The notes: generated by a model from the letters alone, not told the origin. A stretch of DNA of 64,000 nucleotides from Saccharothrix carnea (GCF_003014735.1 NZ_PYAX01000001.1:62001-126000), one strand, 5' to 3'; shown: positions 8,652-17,062, counted from the first letter of the stretch. Translations and numbers: made by a program.

Positions 8652-9133
8652 CGGCTCGCCCCTTCGTCCGGTCGGATGGTCTTCAGGAACGCCTGGAAGT
8701 CGCCGACCAGGTCCTCGAACTGCCCGGTCGTGGCGCTGAGCACGATCTCCAGCACGGCACGCCTGCGCTCGTCGCGCACGTCCGCCATGGCCAGGAACAC
8801 CTGCAGCTGCACCAGCTCCACCGGACGTCCGCCGACCGGCGCGGTCAGGCGCAGCACCTGCGTGTAGGCGGACTCCAGCTCGTTGCGCCGGCCCACCTCC
8901 ACCTCGCCGACGTCCTGCCGCAACCGGGCCGCGGCACGGTCGGCGAGCTGCGCCAGCGTGACGTCGTCGGCGCGGACCTCGCCGCTGATGGTGATGTTCG
9001 CGGTGAAGCCCGCGCTCGAACCGGGGTGCAGCGCGACGAACGCCGCCTGCGACGCGCCGACCTCGTCGGGCGGCGCCGAGAGCCACCCGGCCGGCAGCGA
9101 GAACTCGATCGGCACCGGAAGTGTGGTGGTCAT
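8648..9133 (-). CDS. Conserved hypothetical protein of the ESX-type cassette
   Basis: 161 residues, no signal peptide. It starts with PIEFSLPAGW and continues with an alternating alpha/beta pattern (AFVALHPGSSAGFTANITISG, then LVQLQVFLAMAD) typical of the PsbP/DUF1795-like fold seen in many actinobacterial proteins encoded beside ESX genes. The assignment is by pattern only. The gene lies 23 bp after the 453-residue protein and overlaps the YbaB-like gene by 4 nt, so it is surely co-transcribed. Confidence 0.65.
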   Translation of the reverse strand: MTTTLPVPIEFSLPAGWLSAPPDEVGASQAAFVALHPGSSAGFTANITISGEVRADDVTLAQLADRAAARLRQDVGEVEVGRRNELESAYTQVLRLTAPVGGRPVELVQLQVFLAMADVRDERRRAVLEIVLSATTGQFEDLVGDFQAFLKTIRPDEGASR

Positions 9134-9156
9134 GCCTGGTGTCCTCCTGGGGTGGT

Positions 9157-10518
9157 TCATCGGCCGAACAGGCGGCCGATCGCGCGACCGGCGTTCTCGA
9201 CACCCCGGCCGACGTCCTGGGCGATCTCGCCCACGTCGTCCGCGACGTCGACCACCGTCTCCACGACCTCGACCGGGTCGACGCTGACGTCGAACCCGAC
9301 CTTGCCACCCACGCCGAACGCGAGCCCCACCGACCCTCCGACGTGGAACTTGCCGTCCTCGCCCATGCCGAACTGGCCGCTGGCGTGCCCGCCGATACCG
9401 GCCCACGCCTCGCCGTTCACGCCGGCGCCGATGCCCGCGACCTCGGCGCCCGCCTGGCCGGACGCCTTGGCGCCCGCGAACGCCTCCGCGTTGCCCTTCG
9501 CGCCGAGCAGCCCGATCGAGCCCTTGGCCTCCGCGGCGGCACCGATGGTGCCCTCGGCGCTGCCGGACACGCTGGCGTGCTGCCCGAGCTTGATCTCACC
9601 ATCGGCGTACCCGCTGGCCAGGTACGCGCCCGCGTGAGCGCCGACCGACACCCCCGCGTAGCTCGCGGTCGCCGTGTAACCGGCGTCCGCGCCGAGCACT
9701 GAGCCGCCGATCCGGCCCTTGCCGGTGACCGGTCCCGCGTCGAAGTCACCGTCCTCCTCGCCGTGCTTGACGTCGACGTGCTTGTCGTCGCCCCATTCGC
9801 GCTCGTGCAGGTCGATGCCGAACTTCTCGGCGATCTCGCCGAGCGCGTCGGTGAGCAGGCGCTTGGACTCGCTGCCGGACTTGGCCTCGTACGAGCGCCC
9901 GTCGACGCTGTACTGCCAGCCGCCGGTGTCCTCGCCGTCCTCGTCCTTCTCGCGGTGCGCGGCGCCGTAGGACTGCTTGCCGAACGACTTCTTGTAGCCG
10001 CCCTTGCCGTCGGACTCCCAGCCGAGCGCCTTGGCCACCACGTCGCCGATGCCGGACAGGCCCTTGCGGGCGTCGTCCAGCACCTTCTGCGCCTGGGCCG
10101 TGCCCGCCTGGCCGGGGTCCTGGAACGGCGCGGTCGGTGCGCCGGAGACCGCCAGCGCGGCGTGCTCGGCGGCGGCCAACCGGGTCGCGGCCTGTGCTTC
10201 CAGGTACAGCTCGACGGCGCGTTGCGCCTCGCGCTGGCTCGCGACCAGCGCGTCGCCGTAGTCGGCCAGCAGCTGCCCGCCGCCACCGAGGTGCTCCCCC
10301 GCCTGGAACCACCGCGGCGGCTCGGCGTGGAAGGCCGACCGGAACGCGCCGCTCGCCGGCCCGCTCCAGCCGCCCGGGTCGATCCGGCCGAGGTCCTCGC
10401 CGACCGCCACGACCATCCGCAGCGTCTGCACGAGCTGCCGCAGGTCACCGGAGATCAGTTCGGATTCGCCGGGGACGAGTGCCTTCGGGTCGTTCGTCTC
10501 GCCGAGTCGTGCGGCCAT
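9157..10518 (-). CDS. Large WXG100-like protein with glycine-rich C-terminal half, putative ESX substrate
   Basis: 453 residues. Residues ~1-120 are helical with a central GGWSGPAS turn, as in WXG100/LXG-type ESX targeting domains. After a lysine/aspartate-rich middle (KGGYKKSFGKQSYG, EWGDDKHVDVKH) comes a ~150-residue stretch rich in Ala/Gly with repeating GA-x-A-x-G units. It resembles the glycine-rich domains that precede effector modules in polymorphic toxins. The last 40 residues are amphipathic (VVDVADDVGEIAQDVG). No catalytic motif is visible and no immunity gene follows. ATG and the preceding TGA share one base. Confidence 0.7.
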   Translation of the reverse strand: MAARLGETNDPKALVPGESELISGDLRQLVQTLRMVVAVGEDLGRIDPGGWSGPASGAFRSAFHAEPPRWFQAGEHLGGGGQLLADYGDALVASQREAQRAVELYLEAQAATRLAAAEHAALAVSGAPTAPFQDPGQAGTAQAQKVLDDARKGLSGIGDVVAKALGWESDGKGGYKKSFGKQSYGAAHREKDEDGEDTGGWQYSVDGRSYEAKSGSESKRLLTDALGEIAEKFGIDLHEREWGDDKHVDVKHGEEDGDFDAGPVTGKGRIGGSVLGADAGYTATASYAGVSVGAHAGAYLASGYADGEIKLGQHASVSGSAEGTIGAAAEAKGSIGLLGAKGNAEAFAGAKASGQAGAEVAGIGAGVNGEAWAGIGGHASGQFGMGEDGKFHVGGSVGLAFGVGGKVGFDVSVDPVEVVETVVDVADDVGEIAQDVGRGVENAGRAIGRLFGR

Positions 10519-10817
10519 CAGGACACCGGCCCGTGCGGGTTGAGGCGGCCGAAGACGTCCGCCCGCGTGCCGTCGACGTCCACATAGGACGATGCCGCCG
10601 CGCGCAGCCCGATGGCGTGCTCGTCGGCCTCCAGCCGCAGCCGCTCCACGGAAGCCTTCATCTCCTCGATGAACAGCTCCCACGCGCCCGCGACCCCGGC
10701 GTGCCCGTACTCGCCGCTCGGACCGCGCCACACCAGGCCCGCGGTCTTGTCACCGACGTCGCCGATCTGCCCGGCCGCCCGCCGCAACTCCTCGGGCACC
10801 GCCCCGAACCCGCTCAT
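10518..10817 (-). CDS. WXG100/EspC-like small ESX target protein
   Basis: 99 residues, all helical, with a central LVWRGPSGEYG turn in place of the WXG motif. The preceding helix GAVPEELRRAAGQIGDVGDKTAG is typical of DUF2580/EspC-type excreted virulence or type VII target proteins. It heads the cassette; its stop overlaps the start of the large protein gene (TGATG). Such small proteins usually form helical-bundle heterodimers with the larger partner for export. Confidence 0.75.
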   Translation of the reverse strand: MSGFGAVPEELRRAAGQIGDVGDKTAGLVWRGPSGEYGHAGVAGAWELFIEEMKASVERLRLEADEHAIGLRAAASSYVDVDGTRADVFGRLNPHGPVS

Positions 10818-10946
10818 GTCCGCTCCACCAGTCCACTCGACACCACGCCGTCAGACGGCGCAGGCCCCTCGGCCGTTCCCACGGGTACACCTATAGCGGT
10901 AGGCGCAGTGGCCGCGCGGGCGTTCGGAGGAAAAAGGGTTCGTGCG

Positions 10947-11441
10947 TCAGGACGTCCGACGTGGCGGGGACGCGGTCGCGGCGAGCAGCGAGCGGGTGCG
11001 CGCCGGGGCCGTGGGCGGCAGCACGGCGAGCACGTCGGCCAGCGATTCGGCGGCCAGGGTGCGCCGCCACGCCTCGTGCGCGTCGGCCATCTTCGCGGCG
11101 AGCACGCACGTGTCCCGGCAGTCCTGCGGCGGCAGCGCGCCCCGGCCGCGCTGCCGGATCTCCTGGCACTCGTACGGCGAGGACGCGCCGTCGAGGGCCT
11201 CCACGACCTGCAGCAACGTGATCTCCGCCGCGGGCCGGGCGAGCCGGAAGCCGCCGCGCGGGCCGGTGGTCGCGGCCAGCACACCGGCCTTGACCAGGGC
11301 TTGCAGCTGCTTGGCCAGGTAGGGCGCGGGCAGGTCGTAGTACGCCGCGAGCTGGGCCGCCGACGCGGTGGCGCCGGGTTCGAGCTGCGCCAGGGTCGTG
11401 GCGCAGTGCAGTACCCACTCGGTGCTCACAGGCAGCTTCAC
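10947..11441 (-). CDS. Rrf2-family transcriptional regulator
   Basis: 164 residues. The N-terminal winged helix contains TASAAQLAAYYDLPAPYLAKQLQALVKAGVL and the wing GPRGGFRLARPA, both standard for Rrf2. Three cysteines (SPYECQEI, QDCRDTC) sit where IscR/NsrR/RsrR carry Fe-S ligands, so redox or nitric-oxide sensing is possible. It is divergent from an NAD(P)-binding oxidoreductase gene, 81 bp away, which it most likely controls together with itself. Confidence 0.9.
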   Translation of the reverse strand: MKLPVSTEWVLHCATTLAQLEPGATASAAQLAAYYDLPAPYLAKQLQALVKAGVLAATTGPRGGFRLARPAAEITLLQVVEALDGASSPYECQEIRQRGRGALPPQDCRDTCVLAAKMADAHEAWRRTLAAESLADVLAVLPPTAPARTRSLLAATASPPRRTS

Positions 11442-11453
11442 CCGGACAGTCTA

Positions 11454-11487
11454 TCCAAGATATTGCGGATCTATTTAGTCCGAGATA
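11454..11487. promoter_or_regulatory. Repeated TCC[A/G]AGATA motif in the Rrf2 divergent promoter
   Basis: TCCAAGATA (11454-11462) recurs as TCCGAGATA (11479-11487), 25 bp apart, in an A/T-rich island between the two divergent genes. The start-to-start distance of two to three helix turns fits cooperative binding of Rrf2 dimers. Confidence 0.45.
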
Positions 11488-11522
11488 GGTTCACGGCGCA
11501 CACCAGAAGCGGAAGGATCGTC

Positions 11523-12266
11523 ATGCGGATCGCAGTCGCCGGCGCGACCGGCAACATCGGCTCCCTCACCGTCGCCGGCCTGGAGCGCGGTGGGCACGAT
11601 GTCGTGCGCATCAGCCGCTCGGCGGGCGTGGACCTGTCGACCGGCGAAGGGCTCGACGCGGCGCTGGCCGGGGTCGAGGCCGTGGTGGACGCCGTCAACG
11701 TGCCCTCGGCGGACCGCGCCGAGACCGTGGGCCTGTTCAGCGGGATGACCCGGAACCTGCTCGACGCCGAGGCGCGGGCCGGTGTGCGGCACCACGTGCT
11801 GCTGTCGATCGTCGGGATCGCCGACATCGAGGGCAACGTGCACTACGCGGGCAAGCGCGAGCAGGAACGCCTGGTCACCGAGGGTCCCGTGCCGTGGACG
11901 ATCGTGCCCGCCACGCAGTTCCACGACTTCGCCGAGATGGTCGCGGGCTGGACCGAGCAGGACGGCGTGGCCACCATCGCGCCGCTGCTCGTGCAGCCGA
12001 TCGCGCCGCAGGACGTGGCCGACATCCTCGCCGAGATCGTCGTCGGCGAGCCGCGAGGGCGTTACGCGGACATCGCCGGCCCGGAGACGCAGGACCTGGT
12101 CGACCTGGCCCGGCGCACGCACCAGGCGCGTGGCCGTGACGTGCGCCTGGTGCCGACGTGGTCGGGCGTGTTCGGCCCGGAGATGGCCGGGAACGCGCTG
12201 CTGCCCGGCGAGAACGCCCGCATCGCGCCGACCACGTTCGACGAGTGGCTCGCCAAGTCGGTCTGA
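11523..12266 (+). CDS. NmrA-like NAD(P)-binding oxidoreductase
   Basis: 247 residues. The N-terminal Rossmann motif AVAGATGNIGS is of the atypical SDR/NmrA type. Later motifs include HHVLLSIVG and YAGKREQERLV, the second carrying the YxxxK pair at the usual place. The family covers NAD(P)H-sensing regulators and flavin-independent quinone reductases. Divergence from an Rrf2 regulator suggests a role in redox stress. It ends convergent with the MMPL gene. Confidence 0.85.
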   Translation: MRIAVAGATGNIGSLTVAGLERGGHDVVRISRSAGVDLSTGEGLDAALAGVEAVVDAVNVPSADRAETVGLFSGMTRNLLDAEARAGVRHHVLLSIVGIADIEGNVHYAGKREQERLVTEGPVPWTIVPATQFHDFAEMVAGWTEQDGVATIAPLLVQPIAPQDVADILAEIVVGEPRGRYADIAGPETQDLVDLARRTHQARGRDVRLVPTWSGVFGPEMAGNALLPGENARIAPTTFDEWLAKSV

Positions 12267-12270
12267 CACC

Positions 12271-12286
12271 GCCGGACCGGTCCGGC
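12271..12286. terminator. Possible bidirectional terminator
   Basis: GCCGGACCGGTCCGGC is a perfect 16-bp palindrome in the 49-bp gap between two converging genes. CCGGACCGGT occurs again 20 bp further on, so an alternative longer hairpin can form. Confidence 0.4.
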
Positions 12287-12315
12287 GCCGGGGTGCGGCA
12301 CCGGACCGGTCAACG

Positions 12316-14478
12316 TCACCGGGCCGCGTCGACCAAAACCTTCCGGTCGTCCTCCAGGCCAGCGCCCTCCACGTCGAGGGCGGGCAGCCGGCGCAGCCAC
12401 TTCGGCAGCCACCAGGCCTTCTCGCCCAGCAGCGCCAGCGCGGCGGGCACGAGCACCATGCGCACCACGAACGCGTCGAACAGGATGCCGATGGCCAGCG
12501 CGAACGCGATGGACTTCATCGGGCCTTCACCCGCGGGCACGAACCCGGCGAACACCGAGAACATGATCAGCGCGGCGGCCACCACGACCGGCGCGGCCTG
12601 GCGGAAGCCGGTGCCGATGGCGTCGAGCGGCGCCTTGCCGTGGTGGTGCGCCTCGTGCATCCGGGACACCAGGAAGATCTGGTAGTCCATCGCCAGGCCG
12701 AACAGGATGCCGACCATCAGGATCGGCGTGAGGCTCAGCAGCGGGCCGGTGCCGTCCAGGTTGACCGCGTCGGCCAGCCAGCCCCACTGGAACACCGCGA
12801 CCGTCGCGCCGAGCGAGGCGCCGATGGTGAGCAGGAAGCCGAGCACGCCCACCAGCGGCACCAGGAGCGACCGGAACACGAGGACCAGCAGCACCAGGGC
12901 GAGGCCGACGACCAGCGCCAGGTAGACCGGCATGGCCTCGTCCAGGGCGACGGCCACGTCCACGCTCACGGCGGTCGCGCCGGTGACGTAGGTGGTGGCG
13001 CCGTCCACGTCGGCCAGTCGTTCGCGCAGGTCGGTGACCAGCTGCTCGGTGGCCTGCGTAGCCGGGCCGGACTTCGGGATGACGGTGACCATGGCGGCCG
13101 TGCCGTCGGCGTTGGGCACCGGCGGCGTGACCAGCGCGACGTCACCGGCGCCCTGGATGGTCGGCACGGTGGCGGCGGCGGTCGCGGCGGCGCCGTCGCC
13201 CTCGAACAGCACGATCAGCGGACCGTTGAAGCCCTCGCCGAAACCGTCCGCGAGCACCTTCTCCGCGCGGGCCTGGGTCGAGTCGGCGGCCGGGGCGGCG
13301 ACCAGGGTCGTCTCCATCGACAGCACGGGCACGGAGACCGCGCCGAGCCCGGCGATCGCGAGCAGCAGCGCCACGACCCGGTTGCGGGTGATCCCGCCGA
13401 TCCAGCCGCGGAAGAAGCCGCGATCGTGCGACTCGGCGTCTTCGGCGTTCTCGACGGGCGCGTTGCGCTGCTTGCGCGGCAGCACGCGACGGCCGAGGTA
13501 GCCCAGCACGGCGGGCACCAGCGTGACGGCGACCAGCACCGCGACCACGATGGTCAGCGCGGCGGCCACGCCCATCTGGGTCAGGAACGGGATGCCGACG
13601 ACGGCCAGGCCCGCCAGCGCGATGACCACGGTCAACCCGGCGGTCACCACGGCCGAGCCCGCGGTGCCCACGGCCGTGCCGATGGCGTCGCCCACGTCCC
13701 GGCCCCGGCGCAGCTCCTGCCGGTAGCGGTTGATGATGAACAAGGCGTAGTCGATGCCGACCGCCAGGCCGAGCATCGCGGCCAGGATCGGGGTGGTGGA
13801 CTGCAGGTCCATGAAACCGGTGGCGATCGTGACGCCCAACGCGCCGATGCCCACGCCCACGGCGGCGGTCAGCAGGTTCATGCCGGCCAGCACGAGCGAG
13901 CCGTAGGTGACGGCGAGCACCAGCAGCGCGATGACCACGCCGATGACCTCCGCGGGACCGCCCACGTGCGGCGGGGCCTGCGTCGCCTCACCGGTGACCT
14001 CGACGGTGAGCCCGTTCACGTCCCGTGCGGCGTCGAAGAGCGCGGTGCGCTGCGCCTCGGTCACGTCACCGGCTTCGGCCTCGTAGGTGACCGTGCTGTA
14101 GGCGACGTCCTGATCGGCGTTCACGGTCGGCGCGCGGGGGTCGAGCGGGTTGCTCGCCGACGTCACGCCGGGCAGCTCGGACAGCTCCCGCACCAGCCCG
14201 GCGAGCTTCTGGGCGTTCTCCGGTGAGGTGACCTGCTGTCCCGCCGGTGCCTGCACGACCACGCGGGCGGTCGCGCCACCGCCGGTGCCGAACTCCTCGC
14301 CGATCTTGTCCAGCGCGGTGGTGGACTCCTGGCCGGGGATGGAGAACGAGCCGGAGGTGGTGCCGGCCAGGGTGGCGGCGCCGAACGCCGTGCCGCCGAG
14401 GACCAACAGCCACAGCAGGACGACGACCAGTCGGCGCCGGTGCGCGCCGAAGCCGAGTCGGTAGAGCAGACGTGCCAT
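12316..14478 (-). CDS. MMPL/RND-family membrane transporter
   Basis: 720 residues from the ATG at 14478. One membrane span near the N-terminus is followed by a large extracytoplasmic domain, five spans, a second large loop and five more spans, the usual two-fold MMPL layout. Typical motifs are present, such as GIDYALFIINRYR and GLAMDYQIFLVSRMHE in the two halves, which carry the proton-relay aspartates. Actinobacterial MMPLs export lipids or hydrophobic compounds. It lies 5 bp downstream of the TetR gene, in the same operon. Confidence 0.93.
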   Translation of the reverse strand: MARLLYRLGFGAHRRRLVVVLLWLLVLGGTAFGAATLAGTTSGSFSIPGQESTTALDKIGEEFGTGGGATARVVVQAPAGQQVTSPENAQKLAGLVRELSELPGVTSASNPLDPRAPTVNADQDVAYSTVTYEAEAGDVTEAQRTALFDAARDVNGLTVEVTGEATQAPPHVGGPAEVIGVVIALLVLAVTYGSLVLAGMNLLTAAVGVGIGALGVTIATGFMDLQSTTPILAAMLGLAVGIDYALFIINRYRQELRRGRDVGDAIGTAVGTAGSAVVTAGLTVVIALAGLAVVGIPFLTQMGVAAALTIVVAVLVAVTLVPAVLGYLGRRVLPRKQRNAPVENAEDAESHDRGFFRGWIGGITRNRVVALLLAIAGLGAVSVPVLSMETTLVAAPAADSTQARAEKVLADGFGEGFNGPLIVLFEGDGAAATAAATVPTIQGAGDVALVTPPVPNADGTAAMVTVIPKSGPATQATEQLVTDLRERLADVDGATTYVTGATAVSVDVAVALDEAMPVYLALVVGLALVLLVLVFRSLLVPLVGVLGFLLTIGASLGATVAVFQWGWLADAVNLDGTGPLLSLTPILMVGILFGLAMDYQIFLVSRMHEAHHHGKAPLDAIGTGFRQAAPVVVAAALIMFSVFAGFVPAGEGPMKSIAFALAIGILFDAFVVRMVLVPAALALLGEKAWWLPKWLRRLPALDVEGAGLEDDRKVLVDAAR

Positions 14479-14483
14479 GGTGG

Positions 14484-15065
14484 TCAGGCCTCCGGGTGGG
14501 ATGGGTCGCGGTGCCCGAGCGCGTCGAGGCAGGTGGCGATGATGTGCGGCCGCCACGCGGTCTTCTCGCCCGCTTGGTTGGCGGCCAGGCTGAGCACGGC
14601 CAGGGCGCTGAGCATCCCGACGACCCGGACGAGCCGTTCGGTGTCACCCCCGCCCTCGTCGACGCCGAAGACGGACAGCACGTGCTGCGACAGGGCGTCC
14701 AGGCGGTCGCCGTCCACGTCGTCGGCGCCGAGCAGGCTGATCGCGCGGGACTCCAGCGCGATCAGGCCGGGGCGGTCCAGCGCGAAGTCGACCAGCAGCT
14801 CCACCGCCCGCCGGTCCCGCGCCCGGCCCGCGGGCACCTGTGTGGCCTGCTCGAACAGCTCCCGGCTGTGCGTGCGGCCGACGTCGCGGGCGGCCTCGAA
14901 CAGCGCCTGCTTGCTCGGGTAGTGGTGCAGCAGGCCCGCCTTCGACAGCCCGACGGCGTCGGCCAGGTCCTGCAACGACGTGTGGTCGTAGCCGTGACGT
15001 GCGAAGAGACCGGCCACGCGGTCCAGCAGCCGGTCATCGGTCTCCCGGCGCAGTGCTCGTGCCAT
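14484..15065 (-). CDS. TetR-family repressor of the MMPL operon
   Basis: 193 residues from the ATG at 15065. The N-terminal helix-turn-helix is HTSLQDLADAVGLSKAGLLHHYPSKQALF, followed by the all-helical ligand domain. A 42-bp palindromic operator lies just upstream of the start, so it very probably represses its own operon with the MMPL transporter and is released by the exported compound. Confidence 0.93.
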   Translation of the reverse strand: MARALRRETDDRLLDRVAGLFARHGYDHTSLQDLADAVGLSKAGLLHHYPSKQALFEAARDVGRTHSRELFEQATQVPAGRARDRRAVELLVDFALDRPGLIALESRAISLLGADDVDGDRLDALSQHVLSVFGVDEGGGDTERLVRVVGMLSALAVLSLAANQAGEKTAWRPHIIATCLDALGHRDPSHPEA

Positions 15066-15083
15066 ACGTCCACGGTACGCAAG

Positions 15084-15125
15084 CACCTACCGATCCGGTC
15101 GGTAAGCCGACCGATCCGGTAGGTG
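15084..15125. promoter_or_regulatory. TetR operator
   Basis: The outer arms CACCTACCG (15084-15092) and CGGTAGGTG (15117-15125) are perfect, as is the inner pair CGGTCGG (15096-15102) / CCGACCG (15107-15113) around TAAG. ACCGATCCGGT also occurs twice as a direct repeat, so two dimers could bind. Confidence 0.75.
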
Positions 15126-15148
15126 GGTTCCGTCACCCCGGGCTCACG

Positions 15149-15502
15149 TCACTCGCCGGGCAGCGCCACCTCACCGCGCAGTGCCTGCAGGGTGTCGATC
15201 TCGCGGTCGAGGTCGCGCCGCTTGGCCTTGAGGCGTTCGACCTCCTGGGCGAGCAACTGCTCCATGACGCCGGTGCGCTCCTCGGGCGGCGCCTCCAGGC
15301 ACGGCAGCAACTCGTTGATGGTGGCGCTGGTCAGGCCGGCGGCGAACAGGTGCTGGATCAGGACGACCCGCTCGACCGTGGAGCCGTCGAAGTCGCGCCA
15401 CCCGCCGGGCGTGCGCTCGGAGCGGATCAGCCCCTGCTCCTCGTAGTACCGCAGGGAGCGGGTGCTGACGCCGCTGGCGTCCGCCAGCTCACCGATGCGC
15501 AT
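15149..15502 (-). CDS. MerR-family transcriptional regulator
   Basis: 117 residues from the ATG at 15502, preceded by GGAGGAGGT. The MerR winged helix (MRIGELADASGVSTRSLRYY, then ERTPGGWRDF) is followed by a dimerisation coiled coil (LLAQEVERLKAKRRDLDREI). A single cysteine (LLPCLE) leaves the sensed signal open. It is divergent from the DsbA-like/SMR operon, which it likely activates from the shared promoter region. Confidence 0.92.
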   Translation of the reverse strand: MRIGELADASGVSTRSLRYYEEQGLIRSERTPGGWRDFDGSTVERVVLIQHLFAAGLTSATINELLPCLEAPPEERTGVMEQLLAQEVERLKAKRRDLDREIDTLQALRGEVALPGE

Positions 15503-15546
15503 GAGACCTCCTCCCGGGCCGTCCGCCCGCACCGCGATTCTTGCAG

Positions 15547-15562
15547 TTGACACCGGTGTGAA
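15547..15562. promoter_or_regulatory. Probable MerR operator
   Basis: TTGACACCGGTGTGAA contains the palindrome ACACCGGTGT next to a TTGACA-like -35 element, midway between the divergent MerR and DsbA-like genes. MerR proteins normally bind within such spacers. Confidence 0.5.
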
Positions 15563-15619
15563 GTTCCACCATCGACGGGCCCGCCCCGACAGATCCCTTG
15601 TGGCACCGGAGGTTCACCC

Positions 15620-16207
15620 GTGACTGCTCGCATCCACGTGTGGTCGGACTACGTCTGCCCGTTCAGCCTGATCGCCGACGAGGTGATCGGGCGCGCGATC
15701 GCCGAACGACCGGACGTCGAGGTCGTCCACCACGCCCACGAGCTCCGCCCCCGGCCGGCGCCCACGCTCCGGCCGGAGGACCCGCACGTGCCCGACACCT
15801 GGCAGCGTGCCGTGTACCCGCTGGCACGCCGCCACGACGTGCCGCTGCGGTTGCCGAGCACCTCCCCGCAGCCGAACACCGAACTGGCGTTCCGCGGCGC
15901 CCTGTACGCCGCGGACCACGGCCGGGCCGAGGTGTACCACCGACGCGTCCGGGTGGCGTTCTTCCGCGAGGACCTCGACATCGGCGATCCCGTGGTCCTG
16001 ACCCGGCTGGCCGGGGAAGCCGGGCTCGACCCGACCGCCTACGCCGCCGCCCTCGACGACCCGGCGTACGCCGAGCGACACCGTGAGGCGTTGGCCGAGT
16101 CGGTCCGGCTGGACATCACCGTCACGCCCACGATCGTCATCGGCACCCGGCGGATCGAGGGCGTCGCCACCGAGGACGTGATCCACCAGGCCCTGCACGA
16201 CGCGTGA
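15620..16207 (+). CDS. DsbA-like thioredoxin-fold oxidoreductase (FrnE family)
   Basis: 195 residues from a GTG start. The N-terminal active site reads DYVCPFS (Cys13), so it has one cysteine instead of CxxC, as in many FrnE/2-hydroxychromene-2-carboxylate isomerase relatives. The cis-proline loop TVTPTIVIG is present near residue 175. No signal peptide, hence cytoplasmic. It is first in an operon with two small multidrug transporters under a divergent MerR regulator, which suggests thiol or electrophile stress. Confidence 0.88.
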   Translation: MTARIHVWSDYVCPFSLIADEVIGRAIAERPDVEVVHHAHELRPRPAPTLRPEDPHVPDTWQRAVYPLARRHDVPLRLPSTSPQPNTELAFRGALYAADHGRAEVYHRRVRVAFFREDLDIGDPVVLTRLAGEAGLDPTAYAAALDDPAYAERHREALAESVRLDITVTPTIVIGTRRIEGVATEDVIHQALHDA

Positions 16208-16240
16208 CACCCACTCACACTCCACAAAGGACGCTCACTC

Positions 16241-16561
16241 ATGCACTGGCTGTACCTCGGCATCGCCATCGTCTTCGAGATCGCCGTCGCCATCGCCGCC
16301 GGCAAGGCGCGGGGCTTCACCCGACCCGCCTGGACCGCCGCCACGCTGGTCAGCGGCGGCATCGCCACCTACCTGCTCAGCCTGGCGCTGCTGACCTTCG
16401 ACGTCGGCGTCGGCTACGCGATCTGGACCTCCGTCGCCGGCGTCGGGATCGCCGTCCTCGGCGCTCTCCTCTTCGGCCAGCGCCTCGACTGGCGCAAGCT
16501 CCTCGGCATCGCCGCCGTGATCGTCGGCGTCGTCGGCCTCCAGCTCAGCGGAGTCGCGTGA
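16241..16561 (+). CDS. Small multidrug resistance (SMR) transporter subunit
   Basis: 106 residues with four membrane spans. The conserved membrane glutamate that binds substrate and protons is Glu13 (IVFEIAVA). GYAIWTSVAGVG in the third span matches the family signature. The TGA shares one base with the next ATG (TGATG), so the two SMR proteins are translationally coupled and probably form an antiparallel heterodimer, as in YkkCD and EbrAB. Confidence 0.92.
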   Translation: MHWLYLGIAIVFEIAVAIAAGKARGFTRPAWTAATLVSGGIATYLLSLALLTFDVGVGYAIWTSVAGVGIAVLGALLFGQRLDWRKLLGIAAVIVGVVGLQLSGVA

Positions 16562-16977
16562 TGCCTGACACCACCAACCCCGAACCCGAGGAACGCACTC
16601 GCATGTCCACCAACCACCCGACCAGCGGCCACCGTGCGCGAGCCTGGCTCGTCCTGCTCCTCGCCGGCGCCTTCGAAATCGGCTACGCCCTCTGCGTCGG
16701 CGGCAGCCAGGGCTTCACCGTGCTGTCCTGGTCCCTCGCCGCCGTGGTCTTCTTCCTGCTGACCCTCTTCGCCCTCAGCGTTGCCCTGCGCACCATCGAC
16801 GTGGGCATCGGCTACGCCGTCTGGGCCGGCATCGGCGCGGTGGGAGCCGCCCTGCTCGGCCCGGTCTTCTTCGCCGAAACCCTCACGCCGGTGAAGGCGC
16901 TGTGGCTGACCGTGATCATCGCCGGCGTCGTCTGGCTCAAGCTCTCCGACGCCCCCGAGCAGCGTCGCACCCGCTGA
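16561..16977 (+). CDS. Second SMR transporter subunit
   Basis: 138 residues from the coupled ATG; an internal ATG at 16603 would remove a hydrophilic N-terminal extension and give 124 residues. Four membrane spans, membrane glutamate in AGAFEIGYA, and GYAVWAGIGAVG in span three. The partner of the preceding SMR protein. Cationic drugs, guanidinium compounds or nucleotides are known SMR substrates; nothing in the sequence decides between them. Confidence 0.92.
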   Translation: MPDTTNPEPEERTRMSTNHPTSGHRARAWLVLLLAGAFEIGYALCVGGSQGFTVLSWSLAAVVFFLLTLFALSVALRTIDVGIGYAVWAGIGAVGAALLGPVFFAETLTPVKALWLTVIIAGVVWLKLSDAPEQRRTR

Positions 16978-17062
16978 GCAGCGGGTTTCGCCCGGCCTGA
17001 ACACTTTCGTCGCGCGTTGGCAAAGACGGGGTGCAAGGGCGGAGCGAAACCCGAGGAGCTTC

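Noticed and set aside
9157..10518. Calling the large WXG100-like protein a polymorphic toxin
   Set aside because: The C-terminus has no nuclease, deaminase or pore motif I can see and no immunity gene follows; it may be structural.
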